A stretch of DNA of 64,000 nucleotides from Verrucomicrobiaceae bacterium (lineage in GTDB: Bacteria; Verrucomicrobiota; Verrucomicrobiia; Verrucomicrobiales; Verrucomicrobiaceae). The stretch is taken from contig JACKQF010000008.1 in assembly GCA_024232965.1 (NCBI GenBank), positions 62,001 to 126,000 on the forward strand, read 5' to 3'. Below are positions 16,966 through 25,493 of the stretch, in pieces (the first letter of the stretch is position 1; every line of letters starts with the position of its first letter). The translations under genes were made by a program, and so were the position numbers. The notes beneath the pieces were generated by a model. The model saw nothing but the letters and a program-made list of their open reading frames with translations, was not told where the DNA came from and did not search any database.

Positions 16966-18185
16966 CGCGTCAGATAGATCACGTAATAGGCCGTGCCCTC
17001 CAATTCCTCCCAACGCATCCGGCGGTTGCGGGCCTCCTGTCCCCAGCTCTCCGTCAAAATCACCTCGCCACGGCCCGCATGATAGCCATTCATGATCGAC
17101 GCATGAGCCAGCGCATCCTTTCCTGGCCATGACCGACGATCCTCGATCCCAGCGACCGGCAGTTCGCTGTCTTCACCTTTAGCCAGACGCTTCGTATGCA
17201 GCGTGTGAATGTAGTCCCGCTCCTGCGACCACCTTCGAAAAACAATCACTGGCAGCCCTTGATTGATGCTCGCGATCGCGCGCCGCATATCGAATGCCCC
17301 CACTCGTTCCGCCTTCAATCCGGCCGCCTTGGCCATGCTCTCCATCAACTCACGAGGATCCGATTCCTGGACCTGGCCATAGACCATCCCGGTCAATGCA
17401 GCGCACTCCTCCGCACCGGGTTGGAGCCCCAAGTATTGCCCCGCCATCGCCAACACGGCCACCCCACAGTAGCCGCGATTTCCCTGCGCCAGCATCGGAA
17501 TGGAATCGATCCGATGATCCCCGTTCTCCAGAGCAGCGACCCTGCTCTGATAATCCGGCCCGGCGCTACTGCTACTTTTTGGAGTCAAAGTACAAAGTAC
17601 CGAACTGGCAAGCGCTCGACTCGGAAACAAATCCAGGATCAACCCCTGGCGAGGAAACGAGCTCAGCCGAGAATACACCTTCCCGTGCTGGAAAGCCTGC
17701 GCCCTCCAGTGAAAGTCCTCTTTTTCGCCTGGATACACTTCGCCCAGCGAGGCCATTCCCAGGTCTTGCAGAAAGTTGATCCAGTCCACCCGCCGCTTCG
17801 CATACTCCGCCTCGAATGCCGCCGTAGCAGCCTCGGCCGACATCCCGCCCGGCAGGTTCACCCCGCGATACCCAAAGAAATCGCCTGCATCAAGAATCAC
17901 CACCGTCACCGATTGGATGCGCCCACCGATCAATCGCGCCGAAATCGACTGATACCGCAGCGTCCCCAGAGGCACACTGTCCTTCAGCCAAACACGTGCC
18001 ACCGGCGATTGCCGATCCCCTTCCTCCAACCGAAAAAGCCCCGCGAAATCTGCGGAGCGCCACACGTCCGTGTCCGTGAAGGCCTTGCGCAGCGCCACTG
18101 ATGCGAGCGATGGAGTCGTCTGGGCGCGTCCACCAATCGTGGCACTGAGACACAGCACCAGGATCAGCCGTACGCATCGATTCAT
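16962..18185 (-). CDS. Exported C39-like cysteine peptidase
   Basis: 407 residues from ATG 18185 with a signal peptide (MNRCVRLILVLCLSATIGGRA). The C-terminal half (about 215-407) looks like a papain-fold C39_2 peptidase: SIPMLAQGNRGYCGVAVLAM holds the candidate nucleophile Cys, and AHASIMNGYHAGRGEVILTE contains the His with an Asp/Asn-like strand ending in SWG. The N-terminal half (about 30-210) is a conserved beta domain of unknown role. The protein probably acts in the periplasm or outside. Between genes: 19 bases from the 168-residue protein upstream and a 4-base overlap with the SHD1 metallopeptidase downstream. Activity is inferred from the Cys/His context only. Confidence 0.75.
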   Translation of the reverse strand: MNRCVRLILVLCLSATIGGRAQTTPSLASVALRKAFTDTDVWRSADFAGLFRLEEGDRQSPVARVWLKDSVPLGTLRYQSISARLIGGRIQSVTVVILDAGDFFGYRGVNLPGGMSAEAATAAFEAEYAKRRVDWINFLQDLGMASLGEVYPGEKEDFHWRAQAFQHGKVYSRLSSFPRQGLILDLFPSRALASSVLCTLTPKSSSSAGPDYQSRVAALENGDHRIDSIPMLAQGNRGYCGVAVLAMAGQYLGLQPGAEECAALTGMVYGQVQESDPRELMESMAKAAGLKAERVGAFDMRRAIASINQGLPVIVFRRWSQERDYIHTLHTKRLAKGEDSELPVAGIEDRRSWPGKDALAHASIMNGYHAGRGEVILTESWGQEARNRRMRWEELEGTAYYVIYLTR

Positions 18186-18204
18186 AAAAGCCCCCGCCAG
18201 ACAC

Positions 18205-18711
18205 TCAGCTCCCCACTCGCACAAAACGAACGATCACCGCCTGCGATCCCTTCGGCTGCACCACAGACACTTTCATCCCGTAAGCCAGCACCTCTCCGTT
18301 GACGACCTTGGCAGACTTGCCACCCCAGGCCGTCGCCGTGCGTCGCAGCGTCTCCGCCAATCGCGATCCCGCAGCACCACCGTCGTAGTTCACCTCCACA
18401 CTCACCAGTGCCCCGTCTAGAGAGCGCGTGATCGACAGTGTCTTCGCCATTTGACCCAGCACCATCATGGGGCGCTCGATGTGGCTGACTTTTACATTTG
18501 CATTGCTGGAGATCACCCCGCCGTTGCTATCTTCGCCCGGAATAAACACTCCCGAGCCCCAGTTCTTCGGCTCACGCAGGTATTCCTCCAGCGGCGATCC
18601 TGCCGCCGCGATGGTGCCAAACTGCTGCGGGATCGCCAGAGCGATGGGTGCCGCACCCAACATCATCAAGCCACAGATTCCGCCCAGCAACGCACGTGGA
18701 TTTGTTTTCAT
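18205..18711 (-). CDS. Small exported protein of unknown function
   Basis: 168 residues beginning with a signal peptide (MKTNPRALLGGICGLMMLGA...ALA). The mature part shows a conserved-looking strand (SHIERPMMVLGQMAKTLSIT) and a closing VVQPKGSQAVIVRFVRVG. I do not recognise the family. It is the first gene of the three-gene operon with the C39-like and SHD1 peptidases; its small size and export would suit a substrate, inhibitor or chaperone of those enzymes, which is only a guess from position. Confidence 0.75.
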   Translation of the reverse strand: MKTNPRALLGGICGLMMLGAAPIALAIPQQFGTIAAAGSPLEEYLREPKNWGSGVFIPGEDSNGGVISSNANVKVSHIERPMMVLGQMAKTLSITRSLDGALVSVEVNYDGGAAGSRLAETLRRTATAWGGKSAKVVNGEVLAYGMKVSVVQPKGSQAVIVRFVRVGS

Positions 18712-18797
18712 CGTGGGCGATCCTAGCAGCTACGCACACCGATGACCAGCCGAATTACAGCATCTGGTTTCTCGATGTGCGCAGCCACTGAAGAGGA

Positions 18798-21700
18798 TCA
18801 CTGACCCACGAAGAATCCCTGCGTATAGTCGGAGAAGTAAATCCCCAGAGCAACGGTGCCCGAATCGTTCACCGCAGAACCCTGCCCACCGGTGCCACCA
18901 GCGAGGTTGCCGACACTATCAGTCATAAGGAATCCATTGAGCTTCTTGGCCGAAGCTCCGACTTGGTACATCTCACCGCGTCGCAAGACGATCTCGTAGC
19001 CTGCGGTTCCCATTGTGCCCTTGAGGACCGCCACGTTGTTCGCCGCCACGGCATCTCCGGTCCCATTCACCAGAGAAAACACAGAGACCCACTTCCCGGC
19101 AGGACTGATGTCAAAGCGACTGAGCAGCGCCACCTTAGAGCCCCCCAATTCGGCAACAGGGCTTCCCTCGCGCAGCAACACTTCAACGACACCAGCAGGC
19201 GAAACGGAGAACACGACAACATCATTTGCAGTGCCAACACCTGCTCCTTTCAAAACACCCCGAACCACAACGGTACCGTCCGCCAAGAGCCAGTGACGAT
19301 CTACACGACTCAGCAACACACCGCCGACAGGATCACCTTCGCGAATAACCTTCTGTAATGCACCAGACCGCTCAACCCACAGCCCTTCGTCACATGATGC
19401 AGCAATGCCTAGGGCAGCGTTCGGCTTCAGACAGGCCTCGATGAGCACATCGCCTGTAGCGCTCACACTCTCGCCGAGGAAGCTATTGAACACACCCCCG
19501 GGAACTCCAGGTGCCGGATCCGCCTTGCGAGCAAGGACGGTCGGAACTGTCGCGCCAGCAGGCAGCTTAAAGACAGCAGTGTTGGTCAATAGAGGCACCC
19601 CAACGAGCGACCCCTGATAGGCGATCGTTCCATCCAGTGACGACGAAACCCGCGTGGCGAGTTGGCCCAGTTTCCCTGCGCCACTGATAGGAGTGCCTTC
19701 GCGCACTACTTCGGTCGCGAATGCAGTACCAGCGTCAACAGACCAAATGCCAGTGTCGTTTGCAGCGACCACACCACCCTGCCCCGTTATCAAGCCCCCC
19801 TCAAAGAATGCCAGATCCGCATCCGCTGCCATGGCTTCGCAGCGATTGATCGTCCGGAAAGACGCACCCTCACGTGCAAACAGCTTCACAGCGACTCCAT
19901 CGTCCACCTGACCAAAATAGTCATTGAGCAATGTCACCCCAGGGCCACGAGCCTGCGAGAGGAAGAAGCCCTTGCCAGTCTCCGAAAGTCGGAAATCCAC
20001 ATTGGTCCCAGTCCAGACCTGCCCGGCAGCAGCGCCTGGGACAGCATCGCCTTCTCGCACAATCATCTCTAGCGGACCATTGGCGTCCGAATAGACGGCA
20101 TTATCCAGCAACGCTCCCGCCGGACCGCGAGTCAGCACATGGATCATAATTTTACCGCTGCCGTTGATCGAATAATCAAAGAATCCACTGATTACCTGAC
20201 CAGGCATATCCGGCGCGGGTGCCCCTGTAGAAAGCAATTGATTGGTTAAAGGCAGCGGCGGATAGACTCCCGTTGCTTTTATCGGGAAGGCAAAGCTCGA
20301 CTCGTCTTGGTCGTCACTATTGATCCTCAGTGCACCGGTGAAAACCCCGACCGAAGCCGCATCGAAGCGCACAATGAAAGTCGCCGAGGAACCTGCGGCC
20401 ACAGATGTAGGGGCACCCAATACCGTGAAACCTGCAGGGGCCGTAATCGCCGAGATCGCCAACAGATCGCCACCGGTATTCGCGATGGTGAACGCGCGAC
20501 TGATCGCCACCCCCAACTGCGTCGTTCCGAAATCGACTACTGCGGCTTGGCCCGCCGTCAATTGCGCAGCACCCGTATTGTTGCCATCATGAACAGCAAC
20601 TTCTGGTAGCAACCCCGTTCCAGACACCGCAAAGGTGAAGGGATTCTCGTCAGCATCATCGCTGGTGATACTCACCGTCGCCGCATGTCCACCACCAGAG
20701 GCAGGATCGAACGTTACCGCGAAGGTCACAAAACTTCCGCCAGCAACCGTCGCAGGCGGTTGGCTACTGACACTGAAGGCTGACGAGCCCGTTAGTGAGA
20801 CTGCGGGCACACCACTGAGGTGCAGCGTAGCCCCGCCAGAATTTGAGATCGTAAAGGTCCGCACCACCGATCCGCTGGACACAGCCACGGATCCAAAGGC
20901 AGTGCCATCCCCAACCGAGGGAGAGACGTCCCCAGATGCAATGTCCTGACCGTTGCCGGCTACTGCGATTTCGATGCCTGGCTGAACATCGATGCTAAAG
21001 GTCGCCTCAGCTGAATAGGCGGTGCCGTCAAAGGCCTTGAATCCAAACGAAATGGTCCCGGTGAATCCAACTGGTGGAGTGTAGGTAAATGCCCCCGTAG
21101 CCGAATTGGTGATTGTCACGGTTCCCACGCCTGGCGGAGTCGTCACGGAGTAGATCAGACCGCTGGTGGTGGGTGTATTGTCCGAATCGGTTGCCTCCAT
21201 GAAGCCATGGCCGCTGGTACTGCTAGCCATCGTCAGTGAACCTGCCTGGGCAACAGGCACATGATTCAGCACCTGAGTAAACTCAGATGTGGTGGAAACT
21301 GAGTTTTGGATTCCGTCAGTCGCTACGACCTGCCAGTAGTACGTTGTTCCTGGATTCAATCCCCCCAGAACATATGACTGCGCCATGATCCCGGTGACCT
21401 GAGTGAAGCCCGTCATGTTTGCATTTGTTGAGTAGCGAAGCGTGTAGCTTGCAGGGGTCACGCCCTGCACACTGAGATCCCAAGAAAGCGTCGCTGAAGT
21501 TGAAGCAGGAGTGTTCGGCGCTGCCGAAAGATTGACCGGCACCTTGGGGCTCAGCAAGTAGGTAAGGAAGTATGACTCGATCCCCGCCGTCGTCGCGGGA
21601 GTCACCTCTTGCACCGTCAGAGCGTACGGTGACGTCCCGCCCGCTGATGGGGTGTAGGATAGGAGCTTGCCCTCCGTCGCGACCGGGGAATTCAGTGAAT

Positions 21701-22289
21701 ACTGAGTGTAATAGCTGCTGCTAACCGAAAGCCCAATGGTTGCGCCGAGTCCGTATTGCCGGAGGGCACTAGCACCGAGCATGTTGCGATAGTAGATGTC
21801 GATCTTGTTCGTGCCTTCGTGGAGCACCACGTTGAAGGTCCCCACCTCCGATGTTTCGCTGTAGCTATACCAGTTGGTCCACTGCAGGATGAAGACCCGA
21901 CTGCCAGGCGCACCTGTCGTATAGTAGAGGCCCCGGGAAAGTGCCTCCACCCCACCTGTACCAACGTAAAGGTCGTCCCAAAGCGGATACACCCCCAATC
22001 GTGTCGATTGGGTGCTCAGACCTGTATTACTATATGCGGTAGAGGGTCCGGTGAAGTACATGACCCCGTTGGTGGACATGTACACCTGGGAGTACGTGGT
22101 TCCGCCAAAGGTGAAGTTAAAGCCGATCGGGACGGCGGCCGAGAAGGCATCGTCGGCATTTGAAAAGCCGCCGTTGGCGACAGACAACAGATTAGAGGTA
22201 GCATACTGAGTCTCGGACGCCGTAAGCCGGCCTGAAAGGCAGGCCAGGAGGCAACAGATACCAAGGAGTAGTGAGGGGGATTTTTTCAT
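18798..22289 (-). CDS. Large secreted multi-domain surface protein
   Basis: 1163 residues from ATG 22289 (signal peptide MKKSPSLLLGICCLLACLSG). Domains by eye: a nidogen-like N-terminal domain (FNFTFGGTTYSQVYMSTNGV, PLWDDLYV), a fibronectin type III module near 255-345 (PASYTLRYSTNANMTGF, GTTYYWQVVATDG), an Ig-like/cadherin-like repeat (FTYTPPVGFTGTISFGFKAF), two choice-of-anchor D modules (FTISNSGGATLHLSG, ITSDDADENPFTFAVSGTG; then FTIANTGGDLL, INSDDQDESSFAFPI), and a C-terminal half made of repeated units ending in VREGDAVPG, VREGTPISG, IREGDPVGG and LREGSPVAE, like DUF7453/choice-of-anchor tandem repeats. It has no catalytic motif and no PEP-CTERM or sortase signal at the end (closing FVGQ). 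An adhesive or structural surface role is inferred. Confidence 0.85.
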   Translation of the reverse strand: MKKSPSLLLGICCLLACLSGRLTASETQYATSNLLSVANGGFSNADDAFSAAVPIGFNFTFGGTTYSQVYMSTNGVMYFTGPSTAYSNTGLSTQSTRLGVYPLWDDLYVGTGGVEALSRGLYYTTGAPGSRVFILQWTNWYSYSETSEVGTFNVVLHEGTNKIDIYYRNMLGASALRQYGLGATIGLSVSSSYYTQYSLNSPVATEGKLLSYTPSAGGTSPYALTVQEVTPATTAGIESYFLTYLLSPKVPVNLSAAPNTPASTSATLSWDLSVQGVTPASYTLRYSTNANMTGFTQVTGIMAQSYVLGGLNPGTTYYWQVVATDGIQNSVSTTSEFTQVLNHVPVAQAGSLTMASSTSGHGFMEATDSDNTPTTSGLIYSVTTPPGVGTVTITNSATGAFTYTPPVGFTGTISFGFKAFDGTAYSAEATFSIDVQPGIEIAVAGNGQDIASGDVSPSVGDGTAFGSVAVSSGSVVRTFTISNSGGATLHLSGVPAVSLTGSSAFSVSSQPPATVAGGSFVTFAVTFDPASGGGHAATVSITSDDADENPFTFAVSGTGLLPEVAVHDGNNTGAAQLTAGQAAVVDFGTTQLGVAISRAFTIANTGGDLLAISAITAPAGFTVLGAPTSVAAGSSATFIVRFDAASVGVFTGALRINSDDQDESSFAFPIKATGVYPPLPLTNQLLSTGAPAPDMPGQVISGFFDYSINGSGKIMIHVLTRGPAGALLDNAVYSDANGPLEMIVREGDAVPGAAAGQVWTGTNVDFRLSETGKGFFLSQARGPGVTLLNDYFGQVDDGVAVKLFAREGASFRTINRCEAMAADADLAFFEGGLITGQGGVVAANDTGIWSVDAGTAFATEVVREGTPISGAGKLGQLATRVSSSLDGTIAYQGSLVGVPLLTNTAVFKLPAGATVPTVLARKADPAPGVPGGVFNSFLGESVSATGDVLIEACLKPNAALGIAASCDEGLWVERSGALQKVIREGDPVGGVLLSRVDRHWLLADGTVVVRGVLKGAGVGTANDVVVFSVSPAGVVEVLLREGSPVAELGGSKVALLSRFDISPAGKWVSVFSLVNGTGDAVAANNVAVLKGTMGTAGYEIVLRRGEMYQVGASAKKLNGFLMTDSVGNLAGGTGGQGSAVNDSGTVALGIYFSDYTQGFFVGQ

Positions 22290-22415
22290 TGTTAGGGGGC
22301 AATTGTGCAATCAAACCGCGATTACAGTTTTTATGACAATTACATCCTGACAACGTTCAGAATATTTTCCCCACCCACCTCTCCCCCCAATTGGGTGCCT
22401 TAGCTTAGCCTTATT

Positions 22416-24116
22416 TCAGCGTTCAGCCACAGCCCCACGCACGGCTTCATCCGCCCCAGGCCAGCACTCCAGCGCCTTGCCAAAGGCCACCTCAGCAGCC
22501 GCCTTGTCGCCACGTGCCGCCTCCACTTTGCCAATGCCCAACCAGACGTAGCCGCATTTAGGCCGCTGCTTCAGCGCCGTTTCATAAGCCGCGCGTGCCG
22601 CATCCAGATCCCCCTGTTTCAGCATCACCGCCCCGATCAACTCGTGCAAAGACATCGGCAGCAGCGGTGGATCTAGCCGTGCCTGATCGCTATCGTCTTC
22701 TCGCAATCTCTCCAGAAAAATGCGGGCCGCTGCTGGGGATGAGGCCGTCTCTGCACGCAACACTTGCAGCAATACGGACGCCACCGAACTGGCACGCCCC
22801 GCGTAAAAGCTCTCGTTCGTTCGACGTACCTCCTGCACCGCGGTCTCCAAGCTCTGGGAACTTTCCACCAATCTGCCCAACGCCGCGGCTGCGGCCGCCG
22901 AATCACCCTCCGCTGCTGCCTGCATCCCCAATGCAAAGGCCCGCAGGCTCTCCAGATAGAAACGCAGCGCACTCGGCCCCAGTCCCTTCACTTCCTCATC
23001 GACCTCCGCCTCTGCCGCCTTCCAGTCGCCTGCGCGGATCAGCATTCGCGCTGCGAGCGATCGCCCCTCATAAGCAACCACTGCTGCGCCCTCGCCGCCC
23101 AGACGAGTCGTCGCAATCTGCTGCGTGCGCAGGTACGCCGCCCATTGCAGAGCCTCCTTCATCCGGCCCGCCTCAGCACAGGCCAGCGCGAGAAAGTGCA
23201 CATTGTGAGTCAGGTTCTTGTGATCCGCTGGCGAGATCCCCTCCTTCTTTAAATAGGCGACATCCACCTCATAGGCCTTCAAGAATTGCTCCCGCGCCCC
23301 CTCGTAGTCGCCCATGAAAAACCGCACATGCCCCGGCATGTGAACGATGTGCCCCGCATTCGGTGCCGTCGCCGCGATGCGATCCGCCAGAGGTTTTGCC
23401 AGCGCAACCTCAGGCCCCAGCTCATAGAGATGGATCGCGTAATGCAGCGCGCCCGTGTGATTTGGAGCTTTCTTCAAGAGCTCCTCCACCAGCTTGATGC
23501 CTTTGTCCTGACTCGGGCGGCGCTTCCCATCCTCATCGTATCCCGACTTGTAATAATAAGCCGCCAGCGCCCCAGCATCGATATCGTCCGGCCACTGCGT
23601 GTAGATCGCCTGCATCGCCTCCGCAAAGGCATCGCTGCCCTGGGTCGTCAGCACGCGCAGCGCCGCGATGTAGGCCTGCTCGTGCGGCGTCACCTTGAGT
23701 GCCAGAGCCTCCAGCCGCTCCAGCGCATGACCACGCTCCGCTGCAAACTCAGGTTCGCGACCCGGCATGCACATCACGATGCCCCAGTAGGCCATCGCGC
23801 AATCCGGGTCCAGTTGAGTCGCCCGCAGGAAGGCCCGATAGGCCTCGAACTCCCAGAAATCATGCAGCAGGTTCAGGCCGTTGTTAAAATAAGCCTGCAC
23901 CTCCGGGCTCGAAGTCGTGATCTTCAGCGCAGAGCTTCCCACACCCTCGCGGATCAGAACTGGAGGAAGACCGCGCACGTTCGCAGCCAGGATGCGATGC
24001 GGATCCGCGCACATCGTCGGCGGCGGGAATCCAGCATCCACCGTCGGTGCAGTCTCGCGACCACACTGGGTCAGCACGACCACCAGCAGCGGCATCACTT
24101 TACGCAGGAAAAACAT
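22416..24116 (-). CDS. Exported TPR-repeat protein
   Basis: 566 residues from ATG 24116. The start (MFFLRKVMPLLVVVLTQCG) is a signal peptide with a poor lipobox (LTQC). TPR-like helices follow: VQAYFNNGLNLLHDFWEFEA, YRAFLRATQLDPDCAMAYWG, then a conserved AGHIVHMPGHVRFFMGDYEG and C-terminal TPRs (GDLDAARAAYETALKQRPKC). The HMPGHI-type segment is typical of a widespread family of uncharacterised exported TPR proteins. It lies 51 bases downstream of the response-regulator gene and reads the same way, so it may be part of the two-component operon. Confidence 0.82.
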   Translation of the reverse strand: MFFLRKVMPLLVVVLTQCGRETAPTVDAGFPPPTMCADPHRILAANVRGLPPVLIREGVGSSALKITTSSPEVQAYFNNGLNLLHDFWEFEAYRAFLRATQLDPDCAMAYWGIVMCMPGREPEFAAERGHALERLEALALKVTPHEQAYIAALRVLTTQGSDAFAEAMQAIYTQWPDDIDAGALAAYYYKSGYDEDGKRRPSQDKGIKLVEELLKKAPNHTGALHYAIHLYELGPEVALAKPLADRIAATAPNAGHIVHMPGHVRFFMGDYEGAREQFLKAYEVDVAYLKKEGISPADHKNLTHNVHFLALACAEAGRMKEALQWAAYLRTQQIATTRLGGEGAAVVAYEGRSLAARMLIRAGDWKAAEAEVDEEVKGLGPSALRFYLESLRAFALGMQAAAEGDSAAAAAALGRLVESSQSLETAVQEVRRTNESFYAGRASSVASVLLQVLRAETASSPAAARIFLERLREDDSDQARLDPPLLPMSLHELIGAVMLKQGDLDAARAAYETALKQRPKCGYVWLGIGKVEAARGDKAAAEVAFGKALECWPGADEAVRGAVAER

Positions 24117-24167
24117 CGCGGAACTCTCCACCGGATCGCCCCCAGAGGGAAGCAAGTTTTTGCCCCC

Positions 24168-25493
24168 TCAATCCCAACCCAGCAGCTCTCGACACCGTTT
24201 GCGCAAGGTCGCACGGTTCATGTTCATCGCTGCAGCCAACCGCGTCGGCTTTTCATCAAATCTTCGCAGCAGGGCCGCGAGTAGCATGCCCTCCACCTGC
24301 CCCAGCACCTTTTCGTATTCCGGCAATTCAGACTCAGGCACGCTCATCTGCAGATCCAGCCAGCTCTCCAGAGCCTCACGCAAGCGCCGATCCAGATGCG
24401 TCGCCGATTCCCCTGCCACCTTCAGTCGCGGCACCGATGCAGGCAAATGATGCGGCAGTGCCTCCGTCCCCGGGCACACAGCCGCGACATGATGCATCGC
24501 GTTGAGGAGTTCCCGCACATTGCCCGGCCACTCGTGGGCCAGCAGGCAGGCAGACGTTGCCTCCGCCAATTGCAGATCCCGATCTGGTGCCGCCTGACTG
24601 AGGAAAAAAGCCGCCAATGCAGGAATGTCGCTCACCCGATCCACCAGTGCCGGCATCGCCACATGCAGCACCGCCAGTTGATAAAACAGATCTTCGCGGA
24701 ATTTCCCCTGCCACACACACTCGTGCAGATCTCCCTGACTGATTGCGATCAACCGCGCCTCGCGGTGCCCCGCATCGATCCACTCCATCAGCGCCTTTTG
24801 CGCCCCGGCAGACAGCACCTGAACTCCCCGCAGGACCACCACGCCGCCAGACAAAGTTTCGCCCAAGTTCTCCGGTAAAAAAAGCGGTTCACTGGCGGGC
24901 CCGCACTCGATCGTCCGCAAAGGTTGCCCCGCCCGACCACCATGGGCGTGGATCACCCGCGCAGCCAAGGTCTTGCCTGATCCCGGCGGCCCACTGATCA
25001 GCGCCGCCGCATCCGATCCACAGGCCTGCGCGATGATCGCAAAGCAGCGTTGCATCGTCGGTGCCGCGCCGATCATCATTGTCCCCTGCGCTGGCTGAAC
25101 CACAGGAGCTGCCGCCTCCGCGAGCGCCTCCGGCTTCGCCTCAAGCAGTGCGCGGATGGCCAGCTGGATCTCGCCGATTTTCAGCGGCTTCAAAAAATAC
25201 TCCTGCGCGCCTAGACGCCTCGCCTCCAGCGCATTCTCCAGACTGCCATGGGCCGTGATCACCAGCACCGGAGGCGGCACCGGCAGCGCCCTCACCTTTT
25301 CCAGCACCCGCAGCCCGCTCATGTCTGGCAGGCCGATGTCCAGCAGCACCAGATCAAAAGCGCCGCGCGTCAATTTATCCAGCCCACCCTGCCCCGAGGC
25401 CGCCACCACTGGTTCCGCCCCCATGCGACGCAGCAGAGTCGCCAGCGCGGCGGCCAGTGCATATTCATCTTCAACGATTAAGACCTTAGACAT
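24168..25493 (-). CDS. NtrC-like response regulator with degenerate sigma-54 module
   Basis: 441 residues from ATG 25493 (MSKVLIVEDE). The receiver (1-115) is complete: acidic pair in VEDE, phospho-acceptor in LVLLDIGLPDMSG, and Lys in FLKPL. The central AAA+ region keeps Walker A (SGPPGSGKT) but the segment that normally holds ELFGHEKGAFTGA is missing, Walker B reads GGVVVLRGVQVL instead of GGTLFLDEIG, and the arginine-finger motif reads FREDLFYQL instead of FREDLYYRL. LAHEWPGNVRELLNAMHHVA and a Fis-type helix-turn-helix at the C-terminus (LAAAMNMNRATLRKRCREL) remain. It therefore probably binds DNA but is unlikely to remodel sigma-54 polymerase. The gene overlaps the kinase stop by one base (TGATG). 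Confidence 0.88.
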   Translation of the reverse strand: MSKVLIVEDEYALAAALATLLRRMGAEPVVAASGQGGLDKLTRGAFDLVLLDIGLPDMSGLRVLEKVRALPVPPPVLVITAHGSLENALEARRLGAQEYFLKPLKIGEIQLAIRALLEAKPEALAEAAAPVVQPAQGTMMIGAAPTMQRCFAIIAQACGSDAAALISGPPGSGKTLAARVIHAHGGRAGQPLRTIECGPASEPLFLPENLGETLSGGVVVLRGVQVLSAGAQKALMEWIDAGHREARLIAISQGDLHECVWQGKFREDLFYQLAVLHVAMPALVDRVSDIPALAAFFLSQAAPDRDLQLAEATSACLLAHEWPGNVRELLNAMHHVAAVCPGTEALPHHLPASVPRLKVAGESATHLDRRLREALESWLDLQMSVPESELPEYEKVLGQVEGMLLAALLRRFDEKPTRLAAAMNMNRATLRKRCRELLGWD

